From assembly GCA_020002185.1 (NCBI GenBank), contig CM034532.1:52595944-52659943 (forward strand): DNA of 64,000 bases, in the 5' to 3' direction. Positions 12,254 through 24,177 of the stretch are shown one piece after another. Under the pieces are notes generated by a model that was not told the origin of the DNA, made no database searches, and saw nothing but the letters and a program-made list of their open reading frames with translations. This stretch comes from Paraescarpia echinospica (lineage: Eukaryota; Annelida; Polychaeta; Sabellida; Siboglinidae). The first letter of the stretch is position 1. Every line of letters begins with the position of its first letter. The translations under genes and the position numbers were made by a program.

Positions 12254-13468
12254 TTAGGCACGAGGTTGCGCTGAGGCAGTATGTGCAATATCTGGAGACG
12301 TGTCAGCGAGACTGCTAGCAGGAGTTCCATCTGAGAGCGTGTCGGCGCCATCTTGGGACATTCCTCCGGCGCTGCTTCCACTAGCCGCCGATTTCCCGCA
12401 TTGAGATTGTATCAAACCGGGTCGGAAAGTGGTGAAATGCGGCTGCGCCTTCTTCGTGAACTTTGACATTTTCCAGAGCATTCTCTGTTGGCCAGGGAGT
12501 GGCGCTACCTTGGGCCGGTTGGCTCGCAGCTCTGATGTCTTGTTGCTGCGAACAGCTCTAGCGCGTCGTTTTGCGTTTAGTCGTTCTGCTTCTGCTAGAT
12601 GACGTCGCTTGTTCGCCTCTGCCTGTCGTTGGATGTAGTCCGAGAGATAGCGGTGGGCCATTATGGCGCCCATATTCTCCGCGGGAACCTCTGCCACACG
12701 GACACGATGTAACAGCCTGGCGCGTGGCTTACGCGAAAGCAGAAGCTTACCTGACGTAGGTAGCGCCTTCTTATGGGTATCGTTTGTGTTGTCATTGTTG
12801 TAGTTTGGGGATACATTCACAATCGACGGTGGCACCTCGTCATTAACATCTTCATGTTTGGGCCGACCATTTTCATTCAGACGAACGCCTTCGCGTGTCA
12901 GTTCTAGTTTCGCACCGATTTTATTTACCTGGGCATACGCTGGCGATAATATTTGGTGTCCACTTGACACTTTTTGCCTCGCCGGATTTCCGCCAGAGCA
13001 AATAAAGTCGCGTTGCGGTTTGCTTCCCATCGAATGACCGCTAGTTGGCGGCAGCAAATCACGCTGGTCTGTAGTTTCTCCATTTTGAAAGACCGTTCCT
13101 TCAGCGACACCGTTAGTCAGACGTTGGAAGGCGTGTCTCTCTCCGTTACGGCGATCCTCGCTTCCCGGCCAGCCACACAGCGCCAAGCCCACGGACTCCA
13201 TACTGATGGGCGGCTTCTTCACTGTCGTTGCCGAGATACTGGGCAATCTAAAGCCCCGTGTCTGCGACTTACCCAGCGCCGCCCTTTTTGGCAGGTAGCT
13301 TGTCCCCGACTGGGTACCGGCGACCACTTCGATCCCTGGTCCAGCGTTGGCTGGCCAGGTCATGCAGTCTCTGACGCCTTCTGGTCGTGGTCTGTCTCTC
13401 TTGCTCAGCCCGGCCGGCTGCCGAGACTCCACCGACGGCAACGGCGAACAGCGCTCACCCGAAGACAT
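12254..13468 (-). CDS. hypothetical protein, 404 aa, possibly enkurin-domain-related
   Basis: The longest ORF not explained by a transposon. The ATG at 13468 follows an in-frame upstream TAG seven codons before it, so the start is well bounded; the stop is TAA at 12254. Local GC is far above the flanks. Residues 1-240 are low-complexity and Ser/Pro/Arg-rich. Residues 262-316 form a basic Gln/Glu/Ala/Arg helix likely to coil (DYIQRQAEANKRRHLAEAER). Residues 320-349 carry LWKMSKFTKKAQPHFTTFR, and the last 55 residues are Ser/Ala/Gly-rich. The order EN..I, charged helix, LWKxSKF resembles, from memory, the middle of enkurin-domain-containing cilium proteins; that is a weak resemblance, not a domain hit. 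A consensus donor (CAG/GTAAGC at 12750) and an AG at 12691 bound a 60-nt in-frame segment that could be an intron or exitron. There is no signal peptide or membrane segment. Confidence 0.6.
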   Translation of the reverse strand: MSSGERCSPLPSVESRQPAGLSKRDRPRPEGVRDCMTWPANAGPGIEVVAGTQSGTSYLPKRAALGKSQTRGFRLPSISATTVKKPPISMESVGLALCGWPGSEDRRNGERHAFQRLTNGVAEGTVFQNGETTDQRDLLPPTSGHSMGSKPQRDFICSGGNPARQKVSSGHQILSPAYAQVNKIGAKLELTREGVRLNENGRPKHEDVNDEVPPSIVNVSPNYNNDNTNDTHKKALPTSGKLLLSRKPRARLLHRVRVAEVPAENMGAIMAHRYLSDYIQRQAEANKRRHLAEAERLNAKRRARAVRSNKTSELRANRPKVAPLPGQQRMLWKMSKFTKKAQPHFTTFRPGLIQSQCGKSAASGSSAGGMSQDGADTLSDGTPASSLADTSPDIAHTASAQPRA

Positions 13469-15361
13469 CCTCCGTCTCGTCAGCTAATACACGTCTTCGT
13501 ACAACCTGTTTTACACAGGTCGCATTCGTGCTGCTTACCAAGAACTGTCTAGTATTTGTTTTTGCAACTGTCAAATTTATGAGTAATTGTAGAATTTATC
13601 ATAAGGTGTTTACCTTTTAACAATACACATAGTTAATGCAGTTCTGATCGACATCCGTGCACTACGGCAACAGTCCATCACACGTTATTGTCACAGGTCC
13701 GACAGCTGTGGCATGTTGCATGGTCTCGTACGAATCGCAGTACTGTCCAACAGTATATTCTAGTGTGCGTCAAGATGTGTCTGCCGACGAGAACAACACG
13801 CAAATGAGCCATGTGTCTATCTGCAGCGTCCGTTTTACTACCCCTCTGGCGGCGACATAACGGGCGAACGGTAGTCAATCATTTGCAGTTAACGAGGGTC
13901 AATTAACAATACTTCTGTCATACACCGGTGTTAGACTTGTGCAGTGAATTCAATGCAAACATAATTAGACTTGATTACGCTCGCCCGATTAGAATGCACG
14001 TATGTCACTGCACGAACGTGCGAGATGTGTGAGATGACATACCGAACATCTACATGTTTTATATGCAGGAGCTGTTTTGAAATCCGCCAGCTTTGATCTG
14101 CAAGGGTCACCCCAATAAGCACTCACGCTGAACACGCTACGTCGGCGAACACCAATTTAATAATCGACGGCGATTTAATTATGTTCGCGACTCACGTGTA
14201 GATGTCATGTCTACGACGCATCTGTCGGCAGAATACCGAGTTGTATATCTTTAGAATCGACGAGTTGGTCTGACAATGCGACTAGTTGCTTAACAGGTGA
14301 CATTTTAAGAGTGTAATCGAATAATTTATTGACAAACGACGATTTTATTTAGCGTAACCACCATTTGAAGGTGCGTGCATCCATACATGCATGCGTGTGT
14401 GCGTACTTGCCCGAGTGTTCCATTTATGACAGATAATTGTCATTGTCTCGTGTCGATGTGTCTAGCAGCCCACTACCCGAGGCATTGCTGCAGGTGTATC
14501 GAGTAAGCGACACGCACGTAATCAAAAGACTGCGCTGATTTCGTTACGTCCAATCAGACGTTGCTAATAATACCGACTACTCCGACTCGGTCAGTATGAT
14601 GGCACGCGCAGCGGGAAACTAACGAGACGAGTGTCCTACCCAGACGCACGCCGATCAGCGAATGCCTCACTGTGATTCCACACCTGTAGACATCCTGCGC
14701 TTTCATTCGCGTGCAGCTCCCGTAGATGACGACCAGCGTTTGCTAAGCAGCGCCTATCATCTCAAGTTGAGGCTGATCCACCAGCAGCCCACGGAACAGT
14801 AGCTAATCGCGCCGTTAATAATCGATATACAATCAATGTTTATTAATACTGTTACAAATGTACACAGCTTAGCGTCGTAACGCAAACACGAACCCTTACC
14901 AATATGACAAATCTACCTATTATTCCAGAACGAAACCTTAGGGCCTTGGGCGTGTTTTGTGGATGAGGCCCATCTTCTGCAACACGATCTGCAATCATTA
15001 GCAACAGCCTGGGGGACATAAGACGAACCATTAGTTTTCCAGTCGAAGATCATGTAATAACAGAACCACCTGATATTAGGACGAACGAACTATACCTGTA
15101 GTCCTTGCTAAATAATTTGTTTTGACAGCAATATACATTTTGGTTATATTTGACTGGTGACAACGTAACAATATATTAGACATTAACCATTGTAATAATA
15201 TAATAATAGTATACTTATCCAGGCCTAAATTATACTTCATATAGTGAAATGAACGACTTGGTATTGATAGGTATGCCTAAATTGTCAACGCATTCAAGCG
15301 AGCGTATGAGCACGTGTATTTATAAATCGGTTTCTAGAGAGCTAATATACTGACATGTATT
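13469..15361. promoter_or_regulatory. CpG-rich upstream region of the 404-codon gene
   Basis: CpG dinucleotides are clearly denser here than in the rest of the window (for example 13600-14300 and 14450-14830), which suits a promoter-proximal region read leftward. No TATA box or defined start site was identified. Short ORFs on both strands (13657-13878, 13931-14122) have no recognisable content. Confidence 0.3.
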
Positions 15362-15482
<121 letters not shown>

Positions 15483-15889
15483 CTAGCGCCGAGGGAACGT
15501 CTGCACTGCGCACCAGGCTTGTTTAGCGTGCATGCCCACTACCTTGCATGGCGGACCACAGTCGCAACACTCAGTCGCTGTATCACTGCACCAAGGCACG
15601 ACTTAACGCGATCTGTTTAGCGAGTAGGTCACTGGTCCAGCTTCATGGATTGGTTGAGTTATTTCGAGAGTTGTACGAGACGCATTGCCAAAACACTTCG
15701 TAGATGTTATACATAATGTCAGTAGGCCTAGCATTGCGTCAGCTACAGAATACACATATTCTAGCATCTTGACCGACACCCAAAACGCTTAGATATGAAA
15801 GCGAGTAATGTTTGGTTAACACAATAACGGATAACCAACACTGTGATAATGGTCAGACGGGTAATTGGGTAATTAATATATCCGTCACG

Positions 15890-16130
15890 TGATATGTTGC
15901 CAAGCAAAAGGTCCGCCAAGACTTAAAAATGGATGGGAGCGTTCGGACACTCCGTCGTGTATTTTCTTAACTTTCTGGTCTCAAATGTTTTTCTTTATGA
16001 AAAAAAACATAAGACAACGTTTTTAAAGCCTGCATTTGGTAATGGTAGATCTAGCAGATGTCACGCTGCCACAGTAACCTAATTCACACATATTACCGTT
16101 ATCAACATTGTTGGCACGTTGATCAGGTTT
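15890..16130. repeat. unclassified dispersed repeat, copy 1
   Basis: Shares an ordered set of blocks with 33975-34235: ATATGTTGCC, AATGGATG, GGAGCGTTCGGACA, GTTTTTCTTTATGA, TGATCTAGCAGA/TAGATCTAGCAGA, GTCACGC and AACATTG. It is non-coding with no known class, and divergence is substantial. Confidence 0.6.
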
Positions 16131-17273
16131 GACGGAGCTTTTGCTGGGCAACGGGTCACGTGATGGATAGGTTAATTATCTGCGTCTGCTTGTTGCATTA
16201 ACCGAGGATGGGCATTTGTTTGCTAGTGATCGATAACAATGAAATATTAAACTTAAACGTATTATCAACGCAAACCACCTTATGCGTTCCCAACTGACAG
16301 TTAGCAACTCATTTTGGCAGTCGTCAAATAGTTTTAGAATATTTTCTCTTCACTTCACCCGTGGCAGACCTATTCGTTTGGGTGTTCGTATATGTTGAAT
16401 AGGAGGCTCACTTTCGGATGGGTTTCGCAAAAGTGGTGTTAGTCCGAACACAGACAGAAGAGATTTTAACTTTTACCCGCGTGAATTTTGTATATATTAT
16501 ACTGTACTGCTTACGCCTTACGGTAATCATTGATAACTTGCAGTTTAGCTGGAAAACTAGGCAGCTGGAAAACGGTTTGCTGGTTGAGATCGGGGTGAGT
16601 TCGTTTTCGGACGCGAGTTCGCCCCTGGTTATGGGCCCGAGTAAACATAGTTAGGATGCAAGTGAGCATATCGACATTGCATGTTGAAAATGATGAATTT
16701 CTGTACCTATCAATTGCAGATATGTCAGCTGCTTAAAACTGGCGGTGCGTTTTTTGATCCAGCGTATTTAAACTGTGGTCATAGTTATAGATCTCACAAC
16801 CAAAATCCGAATAAGTATTACGTATTGGTAGGTGGTGGTTTGGTCTTCATCACGTTTCGCAAACAAAAATCGCTCCAGTGACGCCACCTAACGCGTGAAA
16901 ATTGTATTAATGCACGCTATTGTGCATGGAGATCATAAGATCAAGGACAGCGTTGTAGATAATGTCAGGGTGGTCACGCCAGTTCAGTAGTATTACGCTG
17001 CCAATATGGCAGTTTTGCACATCCGGAAAATTCGTCGTAGCTAGGGCCAACCGCTTGAAGTAACTCTTTTCCATGGTATTCAGTCGAGTGTTGAATACAT
17101 GGAGTGATATGATTATTCTTCGGTGTAGCAAATGACGGTCATTTGATTGGCCATATGCAAATAACATTAAGTCATACACCAGGTATATGAAGGGGAGGAT
17201 GGTGATTTGGACCAACACTAAACACTACATATTGTTAGATTTTGTGAACGTATGAGACCACCCTTTTAACAAC
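16131..17273. other. intergenic, nothing recognised
   Basis: ORFs of 66-103 codons (16418-16654, 16681-16881, 16907-17218) lack domains or convincing context. Confidence 0.45.
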
Positions 17274-17291
17274 ACAAGATTTAACAAGATT

Positions 17292-17319
17292 GCCATCCAG
17301 AGAATTAACTCTAGATGGC
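17292..17319 (-). other. CR1 3'-terminal hairpin, copy 1
   Basis: Reading the minus strand, GCCATCTAGAG, loop TTAATT, CTCTGGATGGC form an 11-bp stem with one T-G wobble. The same stem occurs at the same place in copy 2. 3' stem-loops serve as RT recognition signals in related LINEs; that role here is inferred. Confidence 0.65.
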
Positions 17320-17367
17320 AGATGGACAAGGAAGCCTTTTGGCTTATCGAGAGTCCAACCCTTTTAT

Positions 17368-20249
17368 CTACATATATCCAGCCCTTCTGAGGTATGTGTC
17401 GATTTTATTTTTAAACATATTCACACTACTAGCACCCACACAATCATCAGATAATCTGTTCCATTCATTCACAGCCCTTTGTGAAAATGAGAACTTTCTT
17501 ACGTCTAATCTACACTGCTCCTTTACTAATGTAACTTCATGTCCTCTAGTCTTTCTATCTTTCTTAACTGAAAAAAACACATTTCTATCAATATTTTCAT
17601 AACCATTCAATATTTTAAACACTTCTATCTGATCTCCTCTCAATCTCCTGGTCTCTAGTGTTATTAAACCACATTCTTTTAGGCGTTTTTCATAACCAAG
17701 ATCCCTCAGTTTTGGTATCATTTTAGTCGCTCTCCTCTGTACTCTTTCTAGCATATCTATGTCCTTCTTGCGGTATGGCCTCCACGCTTGTATACAATAT
17801 TCTAAATGAGGCCTAACTATTGTTTTGTACAGCGGTATTATTAGTTCTTTTTATATGCTATATTTCGCCTAATCAATCCAAGGATTTGATTTCCCTTTGA
17901 AGCTGCAATTCCACACTGCTCTGAAACCTTCATGTCAGCACTAATTGTCAGCCCTAAGTTTTTTTCTTTTACAGTAGTACTTAGTACAGTTCCCCCCATT
18001 GTATATTCTACATATTCGTTCCCATGTCCTGTGTGAAGGCATTTACATTTCCCAAAATTGAACAACATTTGCCACTTTTCAGACCATTTGATCAACCTGT
18101 CAAGATCATCTTGTAAATGATGTCTATCTCCATCACTTTTAATCCTTCTAAAAACTTTTGTATCATCTGCAAATTTCAACACCTTGCTAGCTATATCATC
18201 GTCCAAATCGTTTATATATATTAAGAATAATATAGGTCCCAGTACTGATCCCTGTGGAACCCCACTCAAAACTGATTTCCAGTTTGAAGCCTCCCCATCA
18301 ACAACTACCCGTTGTCTTCTGTCAATCAGCCATTTTTCTATCCAGTTAATTATACCATTTCCTATGCCATGGGCCTTTAGTTTAAGCAGTAATCTTTGAT
18401 GTGGCACTTTGTCGAAAGCTTTTTAAAAATCTAAGTAGATGATATCTACTGGTGATCCATCATCTACCCATTTAGTGATATCTTCCAAAAAACGTAACAT
18501 ATTTGTTAAGCATGACCTCGCTTTTAGAAACCCATGTTGAGATGGGTTTATCAAGTTATGTTTAACAAGAAAATCCACCATATGATCTTTAATTAGTCTT
18601 TCTAATAATTTACAAATCACCGATGTTAAACTAACTGGTCTATAATTATTTGACTTGTTTCTGGAACCTTTTTTAAATAACGGTATAATGTTTGCTTCTT
18701 TCCATTCTAAAGGAACCACTCCCTCTTCTAATGACAAGTGGAAAACTGTTGCAAGCGGTATGCTAATTTGTTCTACAATTTCCAATAGTAGTTTGGGTGG
18801 AATACCATCCACTCCAGGTGATTTATTTTCCTTCATAGCCCTAATTTTCTTAGCTACCATTTCTGGGGTTACAATTAACTCTCTTAAATAGTCTGATTCT
18901 GCCCCCTTGAACTTAGCCTCTGGTACTGGCAGTGAACTAGTGTCTTCTCTGGTAAACACTGAACTAAAATACTCATTCAGGTCTTCTGCCATTAAGAAAC
19001 CTTCTGATATTATATTTCTTCTAGAGGACCGTCCTTATCCTGAACTTTCTGTTTGCTTCGAACATATGCATAAAAACTCTTGCAGTCATGTTTTATATTA
19101 CAAGCTAATTTATGTTCATAGCTTCTCTTTGAATTTCTAATTTCAGCTGTAGCTTGGTTAAGTGCTTCTTTATAACTGTTGTAGTCTTCAACATTTCCAG
19201 TACATCTATATGACTTCCACATCATTTGTTTATACTTAATTTTTCTAATGGCTTCTCTCGATAAGTGTTTCTTTTTGGACCGTTTCCCTTGTTTTTTGAA
19301 GGGTACAAATTTATTGTCTATGCACTTAATTTCACTCTTTAATATATTCCAGCATTCTGTTGCTGTCTTATTTTTCAGTGTGTTATTCCAGTCTACCTTT
19401 GCTAAATATTTCCTTATGTCCTTATATTTTCCTTTATGGAAATTTCTCCTGTACTGCTTTTTACTATTCCTTTCTGATTTTATTTTGATGGTAAAATGTA
19501 TCTGGTTCTGATCACTATTTCCCAGTGGCTCACATATCCTGACATTGTCAACTAATTCATTCTGTGAGGACAAAACTATGTCTAACACATTCTCTCCCCT
19601 GGTTGGTTCTAGCACATGTTGAGAAAGGAAACTATCTTGTACTAAAACTAAAAACTTGTGGTCCTCACTACCCATACTCTGTAGAGATTTCCATTTTATA
19701 TGCCCATGGTTAAAATCCTCCATAATAACACAGTCCCGTTTGCTCACTTCCCTTATAGTTTTGTATTTTTTAATTCTCTTCTATGCTTATGTTTGGACTT
19801 CGATAAACTAATCCAACCGTTAACGTTGAGTTTCCTGTAACTATGTTACACCAAACAGCTTCTTCGCAATCTGCTTCTCTGTCTAATTTTATTTCATAAG
19901 CCTGGATAGATTCTTTAATATATAAAATAACTCCACCTCCCCTTCTTCCTATTCTATCTTTTCTAAACATTACATATCCTGTCAGTCCCAATTCGGCATC
20001 TGATATATCGGTGGTTGCCCATGATTCGGTTATACCTATTATGTGAGGGTCAATATCTTCTACCATAATGTTTAGTTCATTTCTTTTGTTTACTATACTC
20101 CTTGCATTTAAACAAACACATTTATATCCAGCTTCAGAACAGTTTTCCAGACTGTTCTTTGCTGAATTATTTTTGCTGTCTGTATCTATGTCTCCAGTTT
20201 CAGGCTTCTCTGCGAGTCCCCCCTGCGAATTTAGTTTAAATAGATGCAA
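17368..20249 (-). pseudogene. CR1 ORF2 (endonuclease-RT), broken copy
   Basis: Pieces in order on the minus strand: 20249-19770 (APE endonuclease start, CVCLNARSIVNK, ITESWATTD), 19747-19010 (endonuclease end, DFNHGH, then a basic linker), 18992-18423 (RT fingers, KSPGVDGIPPKLL, NYRPVSLTSV), 18407-17841 (RT palm, SGVPQGSVLGPILFLIYIND, FADDTKVF) and 17754-17368 (C-terminal domain ending at the same residues as copy 2). At least four frame breaks separate them, near 19760, 19000, 18415 and 17840-17755. The protein is otherwise very like copy 2 by eye, so the insertion is not ancient. Confidence 0.92.
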
Positions 20250-21602
20250 CCTGTCCCACTGTCAACAGATCGCAGCAGATTCTCTGAGAATACTGCTGGC
20301 CCCTTCCCACTTAGATGGAGGCCATCTCTCATGTACATATCTTCTCTCCCAACAAAGTACCCCCATAAATACAAAAAATTCACACATCTGCTCAACTAGT
20401 GCGTTGATCGCCATCCTCTTACAGTTTCTGTATGATGCCCCCCTTCCTCCCATTACTGGCAAAATTCCTGAGAAAACAAACTGTTCCACTTTTGTCTTCT
20501 TTAGCTTCCTGACTAGATGCCTGTACTTCTGAACTATCCCAGTTGTTCCCTCCTTGTCTGCATTGTTTATCCCTACGTGTACTAGTATAGACCCTCCCTT
20601 GCCATGCCCCAATACCTTCTCTACCCTTTCGGTCACATGCTCTATCCTAGCCCCCGGTAGACATACAACAACGTCCTTCCCCTCGCATATAGTCGTGTCT
20701 GTTTTTCTCAGAATTGAATCGCCCATAAACATCTCTCTTTTCTCCTTGCCCCCTCAATCACTGCCTCGGAGTAGCTCCTCCGGTTTGCATATGTCTGGTT
20801 GTTGTCTTTTCCTCTTGCCGTCTTCTCTCCTTTCACATTCTCTTCCATTCCTTTCTTTCCTGTCGTGTTTTCTCTTGTCCCCTTTCCTCCTGTCATCTTC
20901 TCTTCTAGCACGTTTACTCTCACTTCCTTTCGTCCCTTCATCTTTCCACCCATCAAATTTTCTTCTCTCCTCTCCCCTCCCGTCCCTTTTCCCTGCTACC
21001 TCCTTCACTACGATCACTTTCTCCCCTGTCACCTTCACGCCTGTCATGTTTTCTGTTTTTTGCTGAACACTCTGTCTTCTTCCATCAGTCTTCTGTCTCA
21101 CAGTCTTACCAACTGCCTCTGTGGTATCTACCTCTTCACCACCTGTATCGCTGTCGCGTCTCTCCTCGTTCTCTACAGTCTGACTACCTGTTGATCTATC
21201 CCCACTGACCTGTTTTCTTTTCCTCTGCCGAACACTTTTCCTCCGTCCCTCTGTCTTCTCAATTTCTTGTTCCTTCACACCGGTCACCTTCCCTCCTCTC
21301 AGTCTCCTTTTTTAAGTCTCCGTGTCACAACTCTGCTCCTTCTGTGTTGTAGAATTCTCAACTCTCTCCGCGTCATTCCTCTCTGCTCCATCTATTTCTA
21401 TGTTGAGTCTCACCTCCATCTCCTTCACTATATCCGTCAACTTACACACCTCCTTCACCAGACATTCCACCCTCAAACACCCGTCATCTTTGGTATCTGC
21501 CCATGATTTTGGACAGCCAGACAACGCAAAATCCACCCAGCTCTGGCAATCGTTGCAAACTAAGTGTCGTTTTGCCCTGAGTTACCGCTTGCAAGGTGCC
21601 AT
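20231..21602 (-). pseudogene. CR1 ORF1 with zinc-finger-like N-terminus and SGNH esterase
   Basis: Starts at an ATG at 21602 (MAPCKR then TAA) and continues in one frame through CNDCQSWVDFALSGC, a second TAA at 21312, and a Lys/Arg/Glu-rich low-complexity stretch to 20754. A shifted frame then gives YANRRSYSEAVIEGARRKE, and another the esterase: FMGDSILRKTD (block I serine), VVCLPGARIEHV, ILVHVGINN and GILPVMGGRG. The catalytic Asp-His block (DGLHLS in copy 2) is frameshifted here. CR1-like ORF1 proteins are known to carry PHD-like fingers and an esterase. The Cys spacing suits a PHD-type finger only partly because of the early stop. At least two stops and two shifts inactivate it. Confidence 0.85.
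20234..20240 (-). other. TTTAAAC heptamer at the ORF1/ORF2 junction, copy 1
   Basis: On the minus strand the heptamer T TTA AAC is in the ORF1 frame and is followed at once by the ORF1 stop TAA. ORF2 lies in the -1 frame across the heptamer. See the findings entry. Confidence 0.7.
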
Positions 21603-21720
21603 ATTAGAATTTATTTATGTTCAAAATAGTTTTTATATAGTCTTTGAAAAGACTTTTCTGTGCACAATTTACACCAGATTGTTTAGGTTATAGTTAGTTA
21701 TATTTGGTAACACACAGTGA

Positions 21721-23784
21721 CACACCGTGCCTTACCTAGTTACGATGTCGATGACAATGTATTCAAGTTAGGCTTAGATACAAGAAGTTTCCTGTGTACT
21801 AATATACACTTTAAAAGGTTGTTATTTCAGGTTTTAATTACTCATCTAACTACATCGATTATCTCAAATAACGCTATTCTATTGTCGTTCACGTTACGTT
21901 AACTTCGCCAGTGACCTACTTTGTAAACAACGTTCCGATTACATTAACGTCCCCAATTATCGCACGCATATCGTCTACTTTTAATCTACCCTAGATTACT
22001 CCCTCTAGCTAACTTTTAACAAAAATATTGCTTAATATATATATATAATTACGTTATGTATGCTAAACACTCAATAATATCACTTATCTTGATCAAATAT
22101 CCTTATATTTTCGCAAGTTTGCTGCACCAAATTAAAACCAATTCACCACCGGAAGTTCCCTTGAAAGAACCCTTAGTTCCCTTAAACCGCAATAAGTCAC
22201 ATGAAGTCAAATACATAGTAAATTTGTATTTAATCGACGTACAATCACTGTTTATTTCAAATAAAACGTGTCCCAAGCAACGGTGTATGTGGTAAAGCCG
22301 CGTTGGATCTCAGCATCGTGGGAGTGCAGAATGCACGACCCTGAATAGCAATGCACTTCCAGACGAGCCCTCAACGCACCACAGGGACGAGACTACTGTC
22401 ATAACCTCAAATTAAATACAAGTAGGAGGTGTGTTTCAGCAATAGCTATATTTAGGCAGGTGCGTCAATTATAAACTCAGATACATAACGATTATGAGGA
22501 GATAATTTAAATATAATAATATATTATCGAAGTGGTTCAAATAAAAGTATGCAGCAAACGCTCCTGCCAGTGATTGCTGACACGGTTCGCCTGACAACGT
22601 GAATCGTGAACTTAATCCAGACGTATGACCACAAATAATAACGTTTACAACGTAGACTAGTATACACTCGTGTAAGTTGAATGACGCCGCATGATGTCTC
22701 CCATGGTTGTGCTGTATTCTCATCGAGCCTCTTTTTTCTTATCTGCTCAACAAATACAACAATATTAATACGTAACATAGCAGAAGCCTACACAAAATGT
22801 ATATTTTCACCAACGACAGTAAGTAATGTATTGGTTTCAATACTGCAATACATGTTTATTATTATTTGCGCACAAATATTTTTTGGACCATCAACAGAGG
22901 CTACCCGAAATGTCCAATGGCTCTCGAGTAGACTATTACAACTGTTTGTTGAACAATGTCTACGTAAATACAATACCAACAATGATAAACTGTTTTATAA
23001 TCCAACTATTTAATCGAGTTAGTGATCTTATCAGATAAAGGTTCGCAACGGATGTTAGACGATTGTTCGCAACGTCATGCGTGTTTTCCACGAGTGTTCG
23101 CTGTTCGCAATTACGCAAACTGTCCATGATCAGTCGGGCACATTTTACACAACTTGCAACAATCGTAGAAAACACGCAAAACTTTGCGAAAGCCTTTTAA
23201 ATTTACGTAATTTTCGTTAACCGTCAGGCACGAATACATCGGGGAATTGTCTTCTGCGTCAACCGGGCATTTTTTCTAGCTGGTAATACAAATGCTATCA
23301 CCGTAATGCAAAACAATGACATTCATATAAGCGATTGTTTTATGTGTCAAGCACACTAATACATGCACCGTGACAGCTGCTGATAACCAACGAAAATAAA
23401 AACCTTGTGTAGTTCACATCCATAAGACGACACAGATTTCAGCGTGCTTTGTTTTAACACCTATTAATTATGTAAAGATTAAAATACACGCTAAACACAC
23501 CATTAATTTTATTTTACCAACACTTCAAAACCAGACCAGATAGAACCACATTCTGCTGTCAAAGACCAACATGAAACTATAATATGATTGGCAACTTGTA
23601 TCTAACATTTTGTTTTGATATACAAATGACTGTTACCACCACAAATCCAATATCTGTCTTGACAACGCCTCATATAGTTTATAACCATTGCCATGAGGTA
23701 TGCGTTTGAAGCGGGTAGCAAAGTGTAGCACACTAATCACAACTTAAATATATGAGTCAAATAGATTCTGCAAAAACAATATAA
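21721..23784. other. intergenic, nothing recognised
   Basis: AT-rich with short overlapping ORFs (60-110 codons) on both strands at 21717-21902, 22056-22295 and 22469-23175. None shows a domain. No RNA gene was seen. Confidence 0.45.
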
Positions 23785-24177
23785 TAATAATAATAAAATA
23801 CAATATTTATATAGCGCCATAATCACTCAGTGCTCTATGGCGCTTTACAATACAATGATGATACCAAACCTGTATAGTTAGATCACTAAAATATTAAGTT
23901 AAATAATTTAAAAACAACACATCTAACAATCGTACATTGAATTAAACTGTTAAAATATAATTTAAATATAAGGGCATTGTATTGTATTGTATATGTAGTA
24001 AAATTATTTAAATAATAAATTACACTAAGAGCCATCAAACAATACTATTAAGGATGAGGTGGGACTAAAATAGTAAGATGACAAATCGAAGTATTATATT
24101 CATGGTATCAAATAAACTAAACTAATAATAATACATATTGAATGATATTAAAACGGTGGTCATATCGTGCTGTCATC

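Larger units (their letters stand above)
17274..21720 (-). mobile_element. CR1-type non-LTR retrotransposon, copy 1 (long, decayed)
   Basis: A minus-strand element with ORF1 (21602 to about 20231) and ORF2 (about 20249-17368), followed by a 3' end with a conserved hairpin and short AAATCTTGTT tail repeats. It is collinear with copy 2 (38971-42437) and extends about 900 bp further 5', so it shows ORF1 nearly whole. The left boundary is set by loss of similarity to copy 2 near 17274; the 5' boundary near 21720 is approximate. Stops and shifts in both ORFs make it inactive. Confidence 0.9.

Noticed and set aside
20068..21693. Several Ser/Pro-rich plus-strand ORFs
   Set aside because: They are antisense shadows of the CR1 ORF1, mainly its Lys/Arg/Glu-rich segment.
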